Program-made: the position numbers and the translations under genes | Notes under the pieces: generated by a model | What the model saw: only the letters and a program-made list of their open reading frames with translations | Databases searched by the model: none | What the model was told of the DNA's origin: nothing | DNA from: Proteles cristata cristata | Lineage: Eukaryota > Chordata > Mammalia > Carnivora > Hyaenidae | NCBI GenBank assembly: GCA_017311185.1 | Contig: JAESUZ010005469.1 | Location: 1,366,001 to 1,430,000, forward strand | Direction: 5' to 3' | Length of the DNA: 64,000 nucleotides | Shown: in pieces, positions 11,115-21,803 of the stretch | How positions within the stretch are numbered: the stretch's first letter is position 1 | Layout: each line of letters begins with the position of its first letter

Positions 11115-11894
11115 CAACAGACACATGAAATGATGCTCAGTGTCACTCATCATCAGGGAAATACAAATCAAAACCACAGTAAGATACCACCTCACGCCAG
11201 TCAGAGTGGCTAAAATGAACAAATCAAGAGACTCTAGATGCTGGCGAGGATGTGGAGAAACGGGCACCCTCCTACACTGTTGGTGGGAATGTAAACTGGT
11301 GCAGCCCCTCTGCAAAACAGTGTGGAGGTTCCTCAAAAAATTAACGATAGAACTCCCCTATGACCCAGAAAGAGCACTGCTAGGAATTTACCCAAGGGAT
11401 ACAGGGGTGCTGATGCATAAGGGCACATGTACCCCAATATTCAGGGAAGCACTTTCAACAATAGCCAAATCATGGAAAGAGCTTAAGTGTCCATCAACGG
11501 ATGAATGGATCAAGAAGATGTGGTTTATCTATACCATGGAATACTACATGGCAGTGAGAAAGAATGAAATCTGGCCATGTGTAGCAACATGGATGGACCT
11601 TGAGGGTGTGATGCTGAGTGAAATAAGTCAGGCAGAGAAGGACAGAAACATATGTTTTCATTCATATGTGGGACAGAGGAAACTTAACAGAGGACCATGG
11701 GGGAGTGGAAGGGGCAAAAATAGTTAAGGAGAGGGAGGGAGGCAAACCATGAGAGACTCTTGAATGCTGAGAACAGAGGGTTGGTGGGGGTGGGGGGGAG
11801 GGGAAGGGGGGATGGGCATGGAGGAGGGCACTTGTTGGGATGAGCACTGGGTGTTATATGGAAACCAACTTGACAATAAACTATAAAAGAAAAA
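11115..11894 (+). mobile_element. 5'-truncated felid L1 (780 bp)
   Basis: It starts within ORF2 at CAACAGACACATGAAATGATG and runs through the cysteine-rich C-terminus and a G-rich 3' UTR (11780-11815) to GACAATAAACTATAAAAG. A 17-bp target duplication with one mismatch is seen (AAGATACTGCTAGATTA at 11098-11114, AAGATACTGTTAGATTA at 11895-11911). It also abuts the SINE pair on its left. Confidence 0.94.
11140..11727 (+). pseudogene. L1 ORF2 C-terminal fragment (open over 195 codons)
   Basis: The frame reads [20 protein letters not shown], the cysteine-rich [38 protein letters not shown] and [20 protein letters not shown]. It then runs past the usual ORF2 end into 3' UTR sequence. It lacks every catalytic domain and has no promoter, so it is a relic left open by its youth rather than a gene. 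Confidence 0.9.
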
Positions 11895-11911
11895 AAGATA
11901 CTGTTAGATTA

Positions 11912-12589
11912 ATTATATTATTATTATAAATTACCTTGCTTTAGGACTAAAAATTTAAGCCACATATAAAACGTCCATCATATGGTAAATTATACAACTG
12001 GCACTGGGTTTATTAATAACTAAAGAATGATAAAGTGAGAGTAGGTTACTTAGTGGGTAACACAATTAATCAGGGGTCGAAGGAAACCATAGAGAAGCTT
12101 AACCTCATTACTTTAGCTCTCCTTCAGGAAAAAATATATTATTAGAGTTACCATTTTTGAGGACCTACTGTGTCTTGATATCACTGGTAGTTTTATAAAA
12201 TGGGGGCTATTAGACTGTTTTGGATTCTATTGACAAAAGAGAGAGAAGACTTCGTATTATATGAGTGTACAGATAAATTTTGGGATTCACTTGTGATGGT
12301 TTGAGCTGGAATTCAGGCAGTTTAGCTTTGTCCAAATGTCAAAACTATAACATCTGGTACTGAATGCAGAAATGTTTATATGCACTTTCGATACCTAACA
12401 GTTACAGTCCTTGGAGGTGATAGTTACTTTGACTGCTTTTCTCTCCTTATTTTAAGTAATAGATACACCTGTGCAGGGTGATTTAGACTTCTCAACCAAA
12501 AGAAGGATATTTTCTAGCTGTACTAAATAACATATATACAAATCTAAACAGTTCTATTTTCCAGGGCAAAATGCATTACCTCTAAGCTT
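11912..12589. other. Intron, no repeat recognised
   Basis: AT-rich, without recognisable repeat or coding signal. Confidence 0.5.
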
Positions 12590-12687
12590 TACACTGTACT
12601 TACAAAATAGGAATTATTTAGCAAAATAAGAACAAATTACCTATAAGGCTACTGAGGCTCAGAGTCCATAAGCCTCTTAACTTTCTT
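12590..12687 (-). mobile_element. MIR, antisense, left part
   Basis: CTACTGAGGCTCAGAGTCCATAAGCCTCTTAACTTTC is reversed MIR, interrupted by a SINE and continued at 12848 by TGCTAATAAGTGACACAACTGG. Confidence 0.75.
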
Positions 12688-12697
12688 AAGAGCACAT

Positions 12698-12837
12698 CAC
12701 TAGAGGCACCGGCATGGTTCAGTTGGTTAAGTATCTGACTCAATCTCAGCTTAAGTCTTGATCTCAGGTCATGGGTTCAAGCCCCATATTGGGCTCTGTG
12801 ATGGGCATGAAGCCTACTTAAAACAAATAAACAAAAA
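12698..12837 (+). mobile_element. Short older carnivore SINE inserted in a MIR
   Basis: A compact copy with head GAGGCACCGGCATGGTTCAGTTGG, GGGTTCAAGCCCC, and GAAGCCTACTTAAAACAAATAAAC instead of the long CT tract. It is an older subfamily than the SINEC_Fc-like copies. A 10-bp duplication, AAGAGCACAT, is at 12688-12697 and 12838-12847. Confidence 0.85.
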
Positions 12838-12847
12838 AAGAGCACAT

Positions 12848-12900
12848 TGCTAATAAGTGACACAACTGGAAATCAGAAGTCCATCTAACTCTAAACTCCA
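12848..12900 (-). mobile_element. MIR, antisense, right part
   Basis: TGCTAATAAGTGACACAACTGGAAATC corresponds to the reversed MIR 'gctagtaagtggcagagccgg' region. Confidence 0.7.
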
Positions 12901-12949
12901 AGTTCTTTTCCTTAAATTTCCTGTGCGATTTCTCAAGAGAAAATCTCAG

Positions 12950-13500
12950 TTCATTCATTAATGTATTCAACAAATACTTCTGAACACTTATGTTCTAGGT
13001 GCTGAGGATACAGCGGTAAAGACCAAGCCCTGTCCTCATGGGTCTTACATTCTAGTGAAAGACAGATAGTAGACAAATATATTGGTCATGAAGGAAGACT
13101 GCTATGAAGGAAGATTAAACAGGGTCAAGGCTATGAAGGCCAAAGGGAGAAGGCTGGCTATTTGAGTTAGTGAAAGAGAAGGCTTCCATGATATGACATT
13201 TAAGCAAAGACATGAATGAATCTTAAGCCTCATGACGGTTTGATGTTAGGCATGCCAAGTAAAGGGACTAGTAAGCTCAGAGCCTAGGGCTGGGACTATG
13301 ATTGGTGTGTTCAAGTTACAGCAAAAACATCAGTAATGCTATATACTCAGTGAATGAAAGGCAGAGTGTTAGAAGATGAAGTTAGACAGATGCAAGGCCC
13401 AGATCACAAAGAGCCCAAGGGCAAGTTGAGAAGTTTGGAGTTTATTTTAAGGGTGATGGGAAGAGACAGGAATGCCATTAAGAGAGGAATGGCACAATCT
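12950..13500 (-). mobile_element. L2 3' end, antisense
   Basis: It runs from TTCAACAAATACTTCTGAACAC through GGTGCTGAGGATACAGCGG, TCCTCATGGGTCTTACATTC and GAAGGCTTCCATGATATGAC to GAGTTTATTTTAAGGGTGATGGG. This is the reverse of the L2 3' region, diverged but nearly continuous. Confidence 0.75.
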
Positions 13501-13638
13501 GATTCATATTTCTTTAGTTGGTAAAATAATGGATTTTTAAATTTCATATTGAAACTGAGTAGATAAAACACGAATAGAGTAGATTACCTCCTCAAAAATG
13601 TCAAATGGCTCTTCTTGCTAAAAATATATATACATATG

Positions 13639-13641
<3 letters not shown>

Positions 13642-13672
<31 letters not shown>
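13642..13672. repeat. (CA)n microsatellite
   Basis: An uninterrupted CA run, preceded by an alternating TA/CA stretch (13625-13641). Confidence 0.97.
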
Positions 13673-13675
<3 letters not shown>

Positions 13676-14160
13676 TCAAGTTAGTTAATGTGTAGTTCAG
13701 TGAAGAAATGGGCAGAAGACATGAATAGACATTTTTTCAAAGAAGACATCCAGATAGCTAACAGGCACGCGAGAAGATGCTCCACATCACTCATCATCAG
13801 GGAAACACAAGTCAAAACCACAATGAAATACTACCTCACACCTGTCAGAGTGGCTAAAATGAACAACTCAGGAAACGACAGGTGTTGGAGAGGATGTGAA
13901 GAAACACGAACCCTTTTGCACTGCTGGTGGGAATGCAAACTGGTGCAGCCACCTGGAAAACAGTATGGAGGGTCCTCAAAAAATTAAAAACTGAACTACC
14001 CCATGACCCAGCAATCACACTACAAGGAATTTATCCAAAGTATACAAAAATGGTGATTTGAAGGGGCACATGCACCCCAATGTTTATAGCAGCACAATCG
14101 ACAATAGCCAAATTGTGGAAAGAGCCCAAACATCCACCAATTGATGAATGGATGAAAAAA
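13673..14160 (+). mobile_element. L1 ORF2 3' fragment, possibly an inverted (twin-primed) insertion
   Basis: From about 13698 the sequence is plus-strand L1 ORF2 (AGTGAAGAAATGGGCAGAAG, the cysteine-rich HCWWECKL motif, GGAATTTATCCAAAGTATAC). It stops abruptly after GATGAATGGATG with no 3' UTR. Immediately left, ATTCAAGTTAGTTAATGTGTAGT (13674-13696) resembles the reverse of the carnivore L1 3' end (compare 4117-4139). That order fits a minus-strand insertion with its 5' part inverted. A frame of 99 codons at 13688-13987 is ORF2 debris. Confidence 0.8.
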
Positions 14161-15664
14161 AAATTTTTTTGAGGAGAAGAATGTAAAATAAAGTGTGATA
14201 CATTGAGACTCGCCCCCCCCCATCTTTATACTTTCCAAAAACTGCTGGCATACATGTTCGCATTTTATGGTTCCCATATTAGTGCCTGCTTTTTCCTCCT
14301 TCTGTTAAGAGCTGTATATCTGAGGTGCTTTTCTATAACTCCTCCTCCCTGACTGCACATCCATCCACTCATCCAACCACCTGTCAAGCACAGGGTGGGA
14401 TACAGAGCAGGAGTTCCAAATACACTCGTTCAGCTTGATTCAATTAACAATACGTAACACAGGCATGATTTTTCCTTCTAGACTTAGTGAGACTTTCAAT
14501 TTCAGTAATAATGTGGACTATGCTGAGAGTGCCTATTTCTCTTCTTCAAAAGGTGCTGGGGCTTAACAAAGGCCACTTTATATTCCAATAATCTCTTTCT
14601 GATTTACACTTTGGGGAGACTGAACAAAGTGCTAACCAGCACTTCCCATTTGTCTGATTCATAACCAACCTACAAAGATCCGGCTGCTTTAATCAAATAT
14701 GATAGTGTAGCAAAGACACATCCTAATTTTAATCTTTTGGGGATTCAGTATGCAAATTCTCTTAAAGGGGTGGTGTTAATACAAGCAGAAAAGTTCTAGA
14801 AACAAGTGGCTTACAGGGCTGAGAGCTAGTTGTTCACTAACAAAGACAAACTGCTCCATCCATTATCTCAAACAAACAACTTTCAGAGAGTGCAACAGAT
14901 CTAAGCTATACTTACACATTCAGAGAAAATGCATGCACATGTACACACAGCACTGAACGCTGCATCTCTCCTCTTTTCACATCAGACTGTCAGCTTTATT
15001 TACGAATTTCAGCAAAGGACATCTACAATTGGCACCTTTACATTAACTTAGACAGAGGTGCTAAAAATCCATTTAGCTGGAATTATTAGAATCTGAGGCA
15101 ATTGTTTGTGGTTTAATTAAATCCAATATGAACAGTTTTCAATATACATAAAGAAAAAGCAAATCAGTAAAGAGAGGAAGAGAGAAAATATTTCTTTATT
15201 TTCTTTTATTACCATGAGTCCATTCTGACTTTGCTTTGCCAGATTGGTTTAGATCTATATGCTTCATCTGGGGTTATCAACTACTTCAATAATCCCCATA
15301 ATCTCTACCCTATACCAAAATCCACTGAAGTATGTTAAACTATATCTTTGAAAAAATATTGTTACTGCATGGTTTTAAGGGCAAATTAGATGTAAAGTGC
15401 TTTCTGATATTCAATTAAATAAATGAATTTACTCTTTGTACATTACAAAGGAATAAATAATAAGATTTCTACGAGATCCTGCTGAGACCATAACTTATTC
15501 ACAGTATCACAGAACTTCAGTAGCTCAAAAGAACATTACCAATCATGAGACTAAGATGAGGCCATCCCACAGATTTTACTGCTGCTGGGATTCACACTCT
15601 AGCTGTTTCCTAACTGTATTTCCTAACAAAAGCATTTTATAGGAAAGGGGATTTTTAGCTACAT
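14161..15664. other. Intron, no repeat recognised; possibly conserved non-coding DNA
   Basis: 14440-15180 is repeat-free with homeodomain-like cores (e.g. GGTTTAATTAAATCCAATA at about 15110). No coding signal is seen. Confidence 0.45.
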
Positions 15665-15857
15665 AACCTTTAAGGCCCATTCAAATGCCACCTCTTCTAT
15701 GAAGCCTCTCCTAATCCTCCCCTAATTTGGAAGAATGAATTTCACTCATCTCTAAAGGGCAGGCTATGGTACTTTATCTATGCCTCTCCTATAGCAATCA
15801 TGCTTTCCATCTCATATCACTCTTAAACTTTATATATTCCCCTCAAAATATTTTTAA
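15665..15857 (+). mobile_element. L2 3' region, left part
   Basis: AATGCCACCTCTTCTATGAAGCCTCTCC, AAAGGGCAGG and CCTATAGCAATCATGC follow the L2 3' region in sense orientation. The element continues after the SINE at about 16097. Confidence 0.75.
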
Positions 15858-16076
15858 AAAAATTTTTTTAGAGTTTTATTTATTTTTGAGAGAGAGATAG
15901 AGACAGTATGATCAGGGGAGAGTCAGAGAGAGGAGACACAGAATCTGAAGACAGACTCCAGGCTCTGAGCTAGCTATCAGCACAGAGCCCAACACGGGGC
16001 TCAAGCCCACGAACCGTGAGATCATGACCTGATCCGAAGTCAGACACTTAACCAACTGAGTGACCCAGGAACCCCA
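15858..16076 (-). mobile_element. Carnivore SINE (SINEC) inserted in an L2
   Basis: Reversed tail TTTTATTTATTTTTGAGAGAGAG, reversed B box GGGGCTCAAGCCCACGAACC, and head GAGTGACCCAGGAACCCC. An imperfect duplication flanks it (CTCAAAATATTTTTAA at 15842-15857, CCCAAAAGATTTTTAA at 16081-16096). Confidence 0.9.
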
Positions 16077-16096
16077 ACCCCCCAAAAGATTTTTAA

Positions 16097-16170
16097 GTCA
16101 CCTTTGTATCCTAGAACATAGCACAATGCCTTGAACTTGGCAAGGGCCCAGTACATGACTGAATGGTATT
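16097..16170 (+). mobile_element. L2 3' end, right part
   Basis: TTTGTATCCTAGAACATAGCACAATGCCTTG..CAGTACATGACTGAATG matches the L2 tail (tgtatccccagcgcctagcacagtgcctggcacatag). Confidence 0.75.
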
Positions 16171-16834
16171 AGCCGAATCCAAATCTATATGATCAAGAGA
16201 TCTGGCCATTTTATTTTTCTAAAGCCAATTTCCTGGTTCACATTGATCTCTAAATACCCTCAAATGACCTTTCTATTTTTCCTCTAGCATAAATGGAGAA
16301 CTTTGAAGCAAAGGGCATTCTGGTTCCTAAGCCTCCTATAGACTACCAGGAAGCAGGGCTGTAAACAACCAGGCCCTTGGACTCCCTGGTGACCTTGCTC
16401 TCTTTACCTAGAGCAACTGCCTGGGTAGCAGGACAGCTGACCTCTCCAGACCCTTGAAGAGTCTGCCCTACTTCATCCAGAGAGACAGACGATAATAGGT
16501 AAAGCATATGCACAGTTGACAGGACAAGGAATTTCATCCATTATGCTTTCAGGAAAAAAGGGAGTGGGGGGGGCAAAAAGAATGCCTCAGGGGATTCCTA
16601 CCCACGTGGAACAGAAATGCACATGTAGTTTATTAACAGGTATTAGACATGAGCCCATAAAGCCTATCAGAGCCACACCTGACTTGCATATATGTATTAA
16701 AGTCTCTTTGAGTTTTCCAGGTGGCAAAAACCACCACACAATTCCTGTATGACCCCAAACAAAGAGTAAGAGATACTAGTTATTAACCTTAAACTTCACC
16801 TGAGAATACTATTCTAGACTGACGGATGGCAGCC
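16171..16834. other. Intron, no repeat recognised
   Basis: It has a G-run at 16565-16571 and chance frames on both strands. Nothing assignable. Confidence 0.5.
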
Positions 16835-17035
16835 ACACTTGTGGTGAACATAGCATAATGCAGAAACTTGTCAAATCACTAAATCATACACCTGAAACTA
16901 ACGTAACATTTTTTTAATAGTTTATTGTCAAGTTGGTTTCCATAAAACACCCAGTGCTCCTCCCCACAAGAGCCCTCCTCTATGCCCATCATGAAACTAA
17001 TGTAACATTAACGTCAACTATACTCAAAACTAAAC
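16835..17035 (+). mobile_element. Carnivore L1 3' end, sense, split by a small antisense L1
   Basis: GTGGTGAACATAGCATAATGCAG, CAAATCACTAAATCATACACCTGAAACTA and, after the interruption, ACGTCAACTATACTCAAAAC form the terminal 3' UTR of an older carnivore L1. Confidence 0.8.
16911..16991 (-). mobile_element. Minimal L1 insertion (81 bp of 3' UTR)
   Basis: TTTTTTAATAGTTTATTGTCAAGTTGGTTTCC..CACCCAGTGCTC is the reversed felid L1 3' terminus with a short T-tract (reversed poly(A)). An 18-bp duplication with one mismatch encloses it (TGAAACTAACGTAACATT at 16893-16910, TGAAACTAATGTAACATT at 16992-17009). Confidence 0.92.
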
Positions 17036-17040
17036 AAAGC

Positions 17041-17614
17041 AACAGAATCATTTGATAGGCTCAATGTACCTCATTATAAGAAAAGCTTGCACTGTAGCGA
17101 TACGATGCATTATTTGTGTGGAATCTGTTTTACAATGTTGGTATGGTTCCCAAACCCCTTACTGGAAACCGTGGAACCAGATATATTTGGGAGGATTTTC
17201 TGGATCTGGGGAACATGGGGCATATACCATACATTAAGTAGCACTCTCATCACGTTAGGGCAGCACATTCTTATCAAACCCATTCTACCTCAAAACATGC
17301 CAACAATCACACTAAGGGCGATATGCTGCAACTACAAACGGTCTCGGGTCAGTTCTCAGGTTTTGCCACAAGATTAGGTCAGGTTGGGCTTTCGCCTCCA
17401 AGTCACCAGTTTACAGTTGCAGAGTTCAGAGTTTCAGATGCGGAGTTGTGGCCCTGAATGGTGAAACACAGCTCTCATGTAATTAAAAAATTCTACCATT
17501 TGGGATTTTTGCTATATATACATATATTTACAGGGTCATGATTTCACTGGGTTACGTACAAAAAGAACAAAAGGATTTTAATGAATTCTTTAATGATTTA
17601 TTGTGTAAAATTCT
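17041..17614. other. Intron, unassigned
   Basis: 17050-17460 is GC-mixed and may be an old unclassified repeat. Two overlapping plus-strand frames show no recognisable motif. Confidence 0.4.
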
Positions 17615-17801
17615 TTTTAAAATTTATTTATTAATTTTAAGAGAGAGAGAGGACATGGGGGAAGGGCAGAGACAGAGAATCCCAAGAAGGCTCTATGCTG
17701 TCAGCATGGAGCCAAATGCAGGGCTCAACCCATAAACCGTCAGATTGTGACCTGAACAGAAATCCAGAGTCCAATGCTCAACTGAGCCACCCAGGTGCTT
17801 C
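17615..17801 (-). mobile_element. Carnivore SINE (SINEC)
   Basis: Reversed tail TTTTTAAAATTTATTTATTAATTTTAAGAGAGAG and head GAGCCACCCAGGTGCTTC. Flanked by diverged TTGTGTAAAATTCT and TCGTGTAGAAACTTCT copies. Confidence 0.88.
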
Positions 17802-17859
17802 TCGTGTAGAAACTTCTGATGTGACATTCTACTAGTTTCAGTGGAGCTAGAAATCAATA

Positions 17860-17893
17860 CACACATGCGCACACATACGCACACACACACAGA
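17860..17893. repeat. Imperfect (CA)n microsatellite
   Basis: CA repeats broken by CG and TA steps. A minus-strand frame across it gives a meaningless VCVCVC peptide. Confidence 0.9.
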
Positions 17894-19210
17894 CATGTAT
17901 GGTTTCTAACTAACCTGCTAATTACAAACAAAAACTAAAGCAGGATGTCAAAATCAAATCAAATTTTAAAAGTGAAGTAGTATGCAAAAGCTCTTTACTT
18001 TCTCATTTTTTTAAGTCCACTGTACTGATCAACAGGAAACGGAAGGACTTTTTCAGAGCAAATATCCCCAGAGAAGTAAGTGTTTCTACCTAGTAAGGAG
18101 CCTGGGGTGAAAAAGAGGGCCAGCCATTCTCCTGCACCATGTGCTAGCTCACCCCCTTGGGACTTGAGCTAGGAGCTAAGGTCGTGTGCTTTTAGTGCCC
18201 CACGAGGAGCCTCTCTGGGCTCTACCCCATTCCCCCAAATGGGGCTGAATGAGCTGGGGGAGAAGGAGAACACAGGAGCAGGGTGGAGTGAGCAGTTACA
18301 AAAGGTGTCCCAGACTTTCCGCTTTTCAAAAATGCACGGAAGGGTGTCTTATTGGATAGTATTGGCTAATCCTTGGAACCTAAAAACAAAACAAAACAAA
18401 ACCTGACGCTTTCTTAAAAAAAAAAGGATTGCTATTTCTAAAGTAAGTTATTAAGAAAGCTACTTACTAAGGGTTTTTATATTACTTTTTTCTTAAAAAA
18501 AAATAAATGAATTAATCAAGCAAGAACCTTCCATTTCAGATGAAGAGTTGACGTAGGCGTTGGTTTAGTATCTATAAAAGCACAGAAATTTAGGTATATA
18601 ATGAAATCTTTATAATGGATATTATTGCATGTACTATGTTTTTGATAATAAAAGTGATATGTAAATAGATGTATACAGTTTGATGTGTCAGAGAGCAATT
18701 TTTCAGAAGTTTTCTAGTGTGTACTGTTAGTTTTAGATACAAATTTCTTTTTAAGCTTTCATTTTGCAAGTCTACAGAGTTACGTTTTATGTTTAGGTAA
18801 TTATTCAAATAGGTCAGAATCTGTAATCAGAGAAATTTGATGGACATGACCATCTTGTGTAGTAAGTGTTCCAAAGGCAATCTAAGTGGACATTCATGGC
18901 TGCAGGAGTAAACTAGTAACTTCTGTATCAACAAATTCCCTTAGGTTTTACCTGTGATCATCTGTCTCTTAGTCATAGATTTTAACATCTGGGGTCCACC
19001 TGTCATAGTACACTATCATAAAGACATAATAAGAAAAGTATCTTTAATAGTTCCTGAATTTCATCTTTATCAGTCATGGTTGTATCTCTCACTCAATGCT
19101 AACAAGAAACAATGTAACCTCTTAATTTGCAGTAATTATAAACTTGGTAATAACAGGAGACACCCAACACTTTCAAAGAATTCCTTTTCACTTCATAAAG
19201 AATTGTAACA
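17894..19210. other. Intron, no repeat recognised
   Basis: 18100-18300 is GC-rich (CACCCCCTTGGGACTTGAG, GAGCTGGGGGAG); the rest is AT-rich. No coding or repeat signature was found. Confidence 0.5.
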
Positions 19211-19214
19211 TTCT

Positions 19215-19330
19215 TCAACTCATATGCACTGTCTAGATAATAATAATGATAATGGCTATCTTTTGAGGGCTTTGCCTAAGACACTATGCTAAATGTCTCA
19301 AAAAGATTATTTTTTCCTATTTTGTCCTAT
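19215..19330 (-). mobile_element. MIR, antisense
   Basis: TAATAATAATGATAATGGCTATCTTTTGAGGGC, then GCCTAAGACACTATGCTAAATG, is the reverse of the MIR 3' half. Confidence 0.75.
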
Positions 19331-19448
19331 GACATAATAAATGTACAAGGTTAAACCGCATGTTTTCATTTAATCATCATTTCTTCTCAACTTTAGAAAT
19401 ATTAAGAACATGGGGTTTCTTCTTTTAGACCTTAAATTTCTTGGGCAA

Positions 19449-19727
19449 GACATCTGGGTGGGTCAGCCAGTTGAGCATCTGACTCTTGATTTAGGCTCAG
19501 GTCATGATCTCACAGTTTGTGAGATCAAGCCCCACATCTGGCTCTGCACTGACAGCGAGGAGCCTGTTTGGGATTCTCGGTCTCCCTCTCTCTCTGCCTC
19601 TTCTTCACATGTACTTTCACACTCTCTCTCACTCTCAAAATAAGTAAAAAACACATTTTAAATAAATTTACATAAATAAATTTAACAAATAAATTCATAT
19701 AAACAAATTTATTTATTTAATTTATTT
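19449..19727 (+). mobile_element. Carnivore SINE (SINEC) with a long AT-rich tail
   Basis: Head ACATCTGGGTGGGTCAGCCAG, CT-rich part, and a tail expanded into an ATTTA/AAATAAAT array of about 90 bp. A 13-bp duplication with one mismatch is seen (ATTTCTTGGGCAA at 19436-19448, ATTTGTTGGGCAA at 19728-19740). Confidence 0.92.
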
Positions 19728-19831
19728 ATTTGTTGGGCAAATCATTCCACCAGGTAAATCATTCAACCAAAGATCTAAGGTCTAAGGACCATTTTAAGTC
19801 TTATTTGCAAACATAGAATGTGTCCCTCTTT

Positions 19832-20007
19832 AAATTTTTTAAAAAATGTTTACTTACTTTTTGAGAGGAGAGACACAAAATCTAAAGCAGGCTGTAGGCT
19901 CCAAGCTGTCAGCACAGAGCCCGACGCAGGGCTCATACTCACGAACGGTGAGATCATGATCTGAGCCGAGGTCGGACGCTTAACCGACTGAGCCACCCAG
20001 GTGCCCC
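19832..20007 (-). mobile_element. Carnivore SINE (SINEC)
   Basis: It ends in GAGCCACCCAGGTGCCCC. An 18-bp duplication with one mismatch is seen (TAGAATGTGTCCCTCTTT at 19814-19831, TAGAATGTGTGCCTCTTT at 20008-20025). The GA-rich segment is unusually short. Confidence 0.94.
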
Positions 20008-20383
20008 TAGAATGTGTGCCTCTTTTGAATATGTCATTTGTGGAGCCCCCCACCTCATAAACAGAATTTCTCAACTTTCTTCACTTTAGAGCCCTGTTTC
20101 CTACATCCTCCTTTCATTCCTAACGAAGTTACACCAAGTCAGGTTCATGTTGGTTAGTACGCATTATACAATATACTCTTAACAAAATACGGCCCTGCAA
20201 CCTGGAAGTGATATCATATACTCCCCAGAGAAAAGGGAAAAGTGTGAGTTAAGTAGCCCTCACTCAGAAAAGGAGTTAACATATTAGTATTTCATGTTTT
20301 CTTCGTTGAGTTACATCTTAAATTAATCTGCCTCCCAAAAGTTATACCTCTTTTTAGTCAGCATGGTGAGACTTCCAGCCACT

Positions 20384-20401
20384 GGGGGGGGGAGGGGGGG
20401 G
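20384..20401 (+). repeat. G-tract pair
   Basis: Two long G-runs separated by one A; potential G-quadruplex. Similar tracts are at 28116-28130 and 60111-60127. Confidence 0.9.
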
Positions 20402-20650
20402 TACTACTGCTTGTTACCAGAAGGTTCTGAAACCAAACAAAAAGCATTTAAAGCTTTAAAATTACTCACCCTACATTTCATTGGTTACTTAATTACAGCA
20501 TTTATGCAACTTCAAATAAAATATTTTTTAAACTGTGATTCTGACAACTCCAAGTTTAAGTAAGTGGAGAGGAAGAGTTACCATAATTTGAAAAGATTTA
20601 GGGTCACTTTCAGTTCCCTTTTTCATCTCAACGCCCCCTCCTTCTCTTTA

Positions 20651-20656
20651 CGCACG

Positions 20657-20687
<31 letters not shown>

Positions 20688-20697
20688 ACACACACAC
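20651..20697. repeat. (CA)n microsatellite
   Basis: CA repeat with a single TA interruption and CG steps at its left edge. Confidence 0.96.
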
Positions 20698-21577
20698 TTT
20701 GAAGTAATAACAGTCTGTTTAATAAAACTGAAGGCATCTATGGAATTATTACCAGAAATTACTTTTGTATCTAGTTTTAGACTGAATGATTCACTGCATT
20801 TCCCTTAATCCTTAAGTTGCATATTCATTGCTGTATTTTCCTCTAAGTGCCATCACTTAAATTGTCATGTAAAATAGGGCAAATCAGGGTCAGTTTATAT
20901 AAGCGGCATCAATCTGAAGAACTTCTATCAGTCTTTATTTCGAGGCATTATGCAAAGAAAACTGACATTAAGAGAGCCTTAACTGACAGCAAATGAAATC
21001 AATCAGCAAATCACTAAGCCATAATAAACTCACTCAATTTGTAGATAACCCTTCCTTTTCCAGGTCTCCCCCTAGTCAGTCCATCAAACACTGTTTTTCG
21101 TCCAAGCAGCTAAAATGAATAGCAATTCTGTGGCAGCATTTGAAAGTTCAAGTGCTCACAGGCTGCGGTCTCTCAATAATAAGTATTAAGAGGTATTATC
21201 TAGTAAGGTTACACTTATACTTAAATAGGCTTCAAAAATGAGAAAAGAAAGCTAGAGATGGGGTCAAGTTTGGGATTCAGTTTTTGCCTCTTAACATTAA
21301 TGACAAAGAAATTATGTTTATATCACTTAGCAGCTTTTCCACTTGGAGCTACTTGGAGCTGAATGTTGTAACCAAAAAAAAAAAAAAAAAAAAGCTCTCT
21401 ACGTTCATGTTTTGTGTTTTTGTTTTTGTTTTAACTAAATGTGTCTGAAACATTTCACACACAGGCAAATATTGTCACCATTTCAGAGATGGAATTTGAA
21501 GTCCCTCTAAAAGATATAAATGGCATAAATAAAGGCAACAGAGTTCAAAGAAGACATGAAAACAGTGGTAATTCTTT

Positions 21578-21792
21578 TTTTTTTAAGTTTTTAAGTTTTT
21601 TTATGTTTATTTTTGAGAGAGAGACAGAGACAGAGAGCAAGTGGGGGATGGGCAGAGAGAGAGGGAGACAGAATCCGAAGTAGGCTCCAGGCTCTGAGCT
21701 GTCAGCACAAAGCGTGATGTGGGCTGGAACTCACTAATCTTGGAATAGTGACCTGAGGGGAAATCTACCGACTGAGCCACTCAGGTGCCTCT
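21578..21792 (-). mobile_element. Carnivore SINE (SINEC)
   Basis: Reversed tail TTTTTTATGTTTATTTTTGAGAGAGAG and head GAGCCACTCAGGTGCCTC. The flanks share GTAATTCTTT (21568-21577 and 21794-21803). Confidence 0.92.
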
Positions 21793-21803
21793 AGTAATTC
21801 TTT

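Larger units (their letters stand above)
20026..21567. other. Intron; G-tract, microsatellite, then repeat-free DNA
   Basis: A G-run pair is at 20384-20401 and a CA repeat at 20651-20697. 20700-21200 is repeat-free with homeodomain-like cores and may be conserved non-coding DNA. An A19 run lies near 21375, preceded by a 10-bp duplicate (ACTTGGAGCT twice). Confidence 0.45.
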
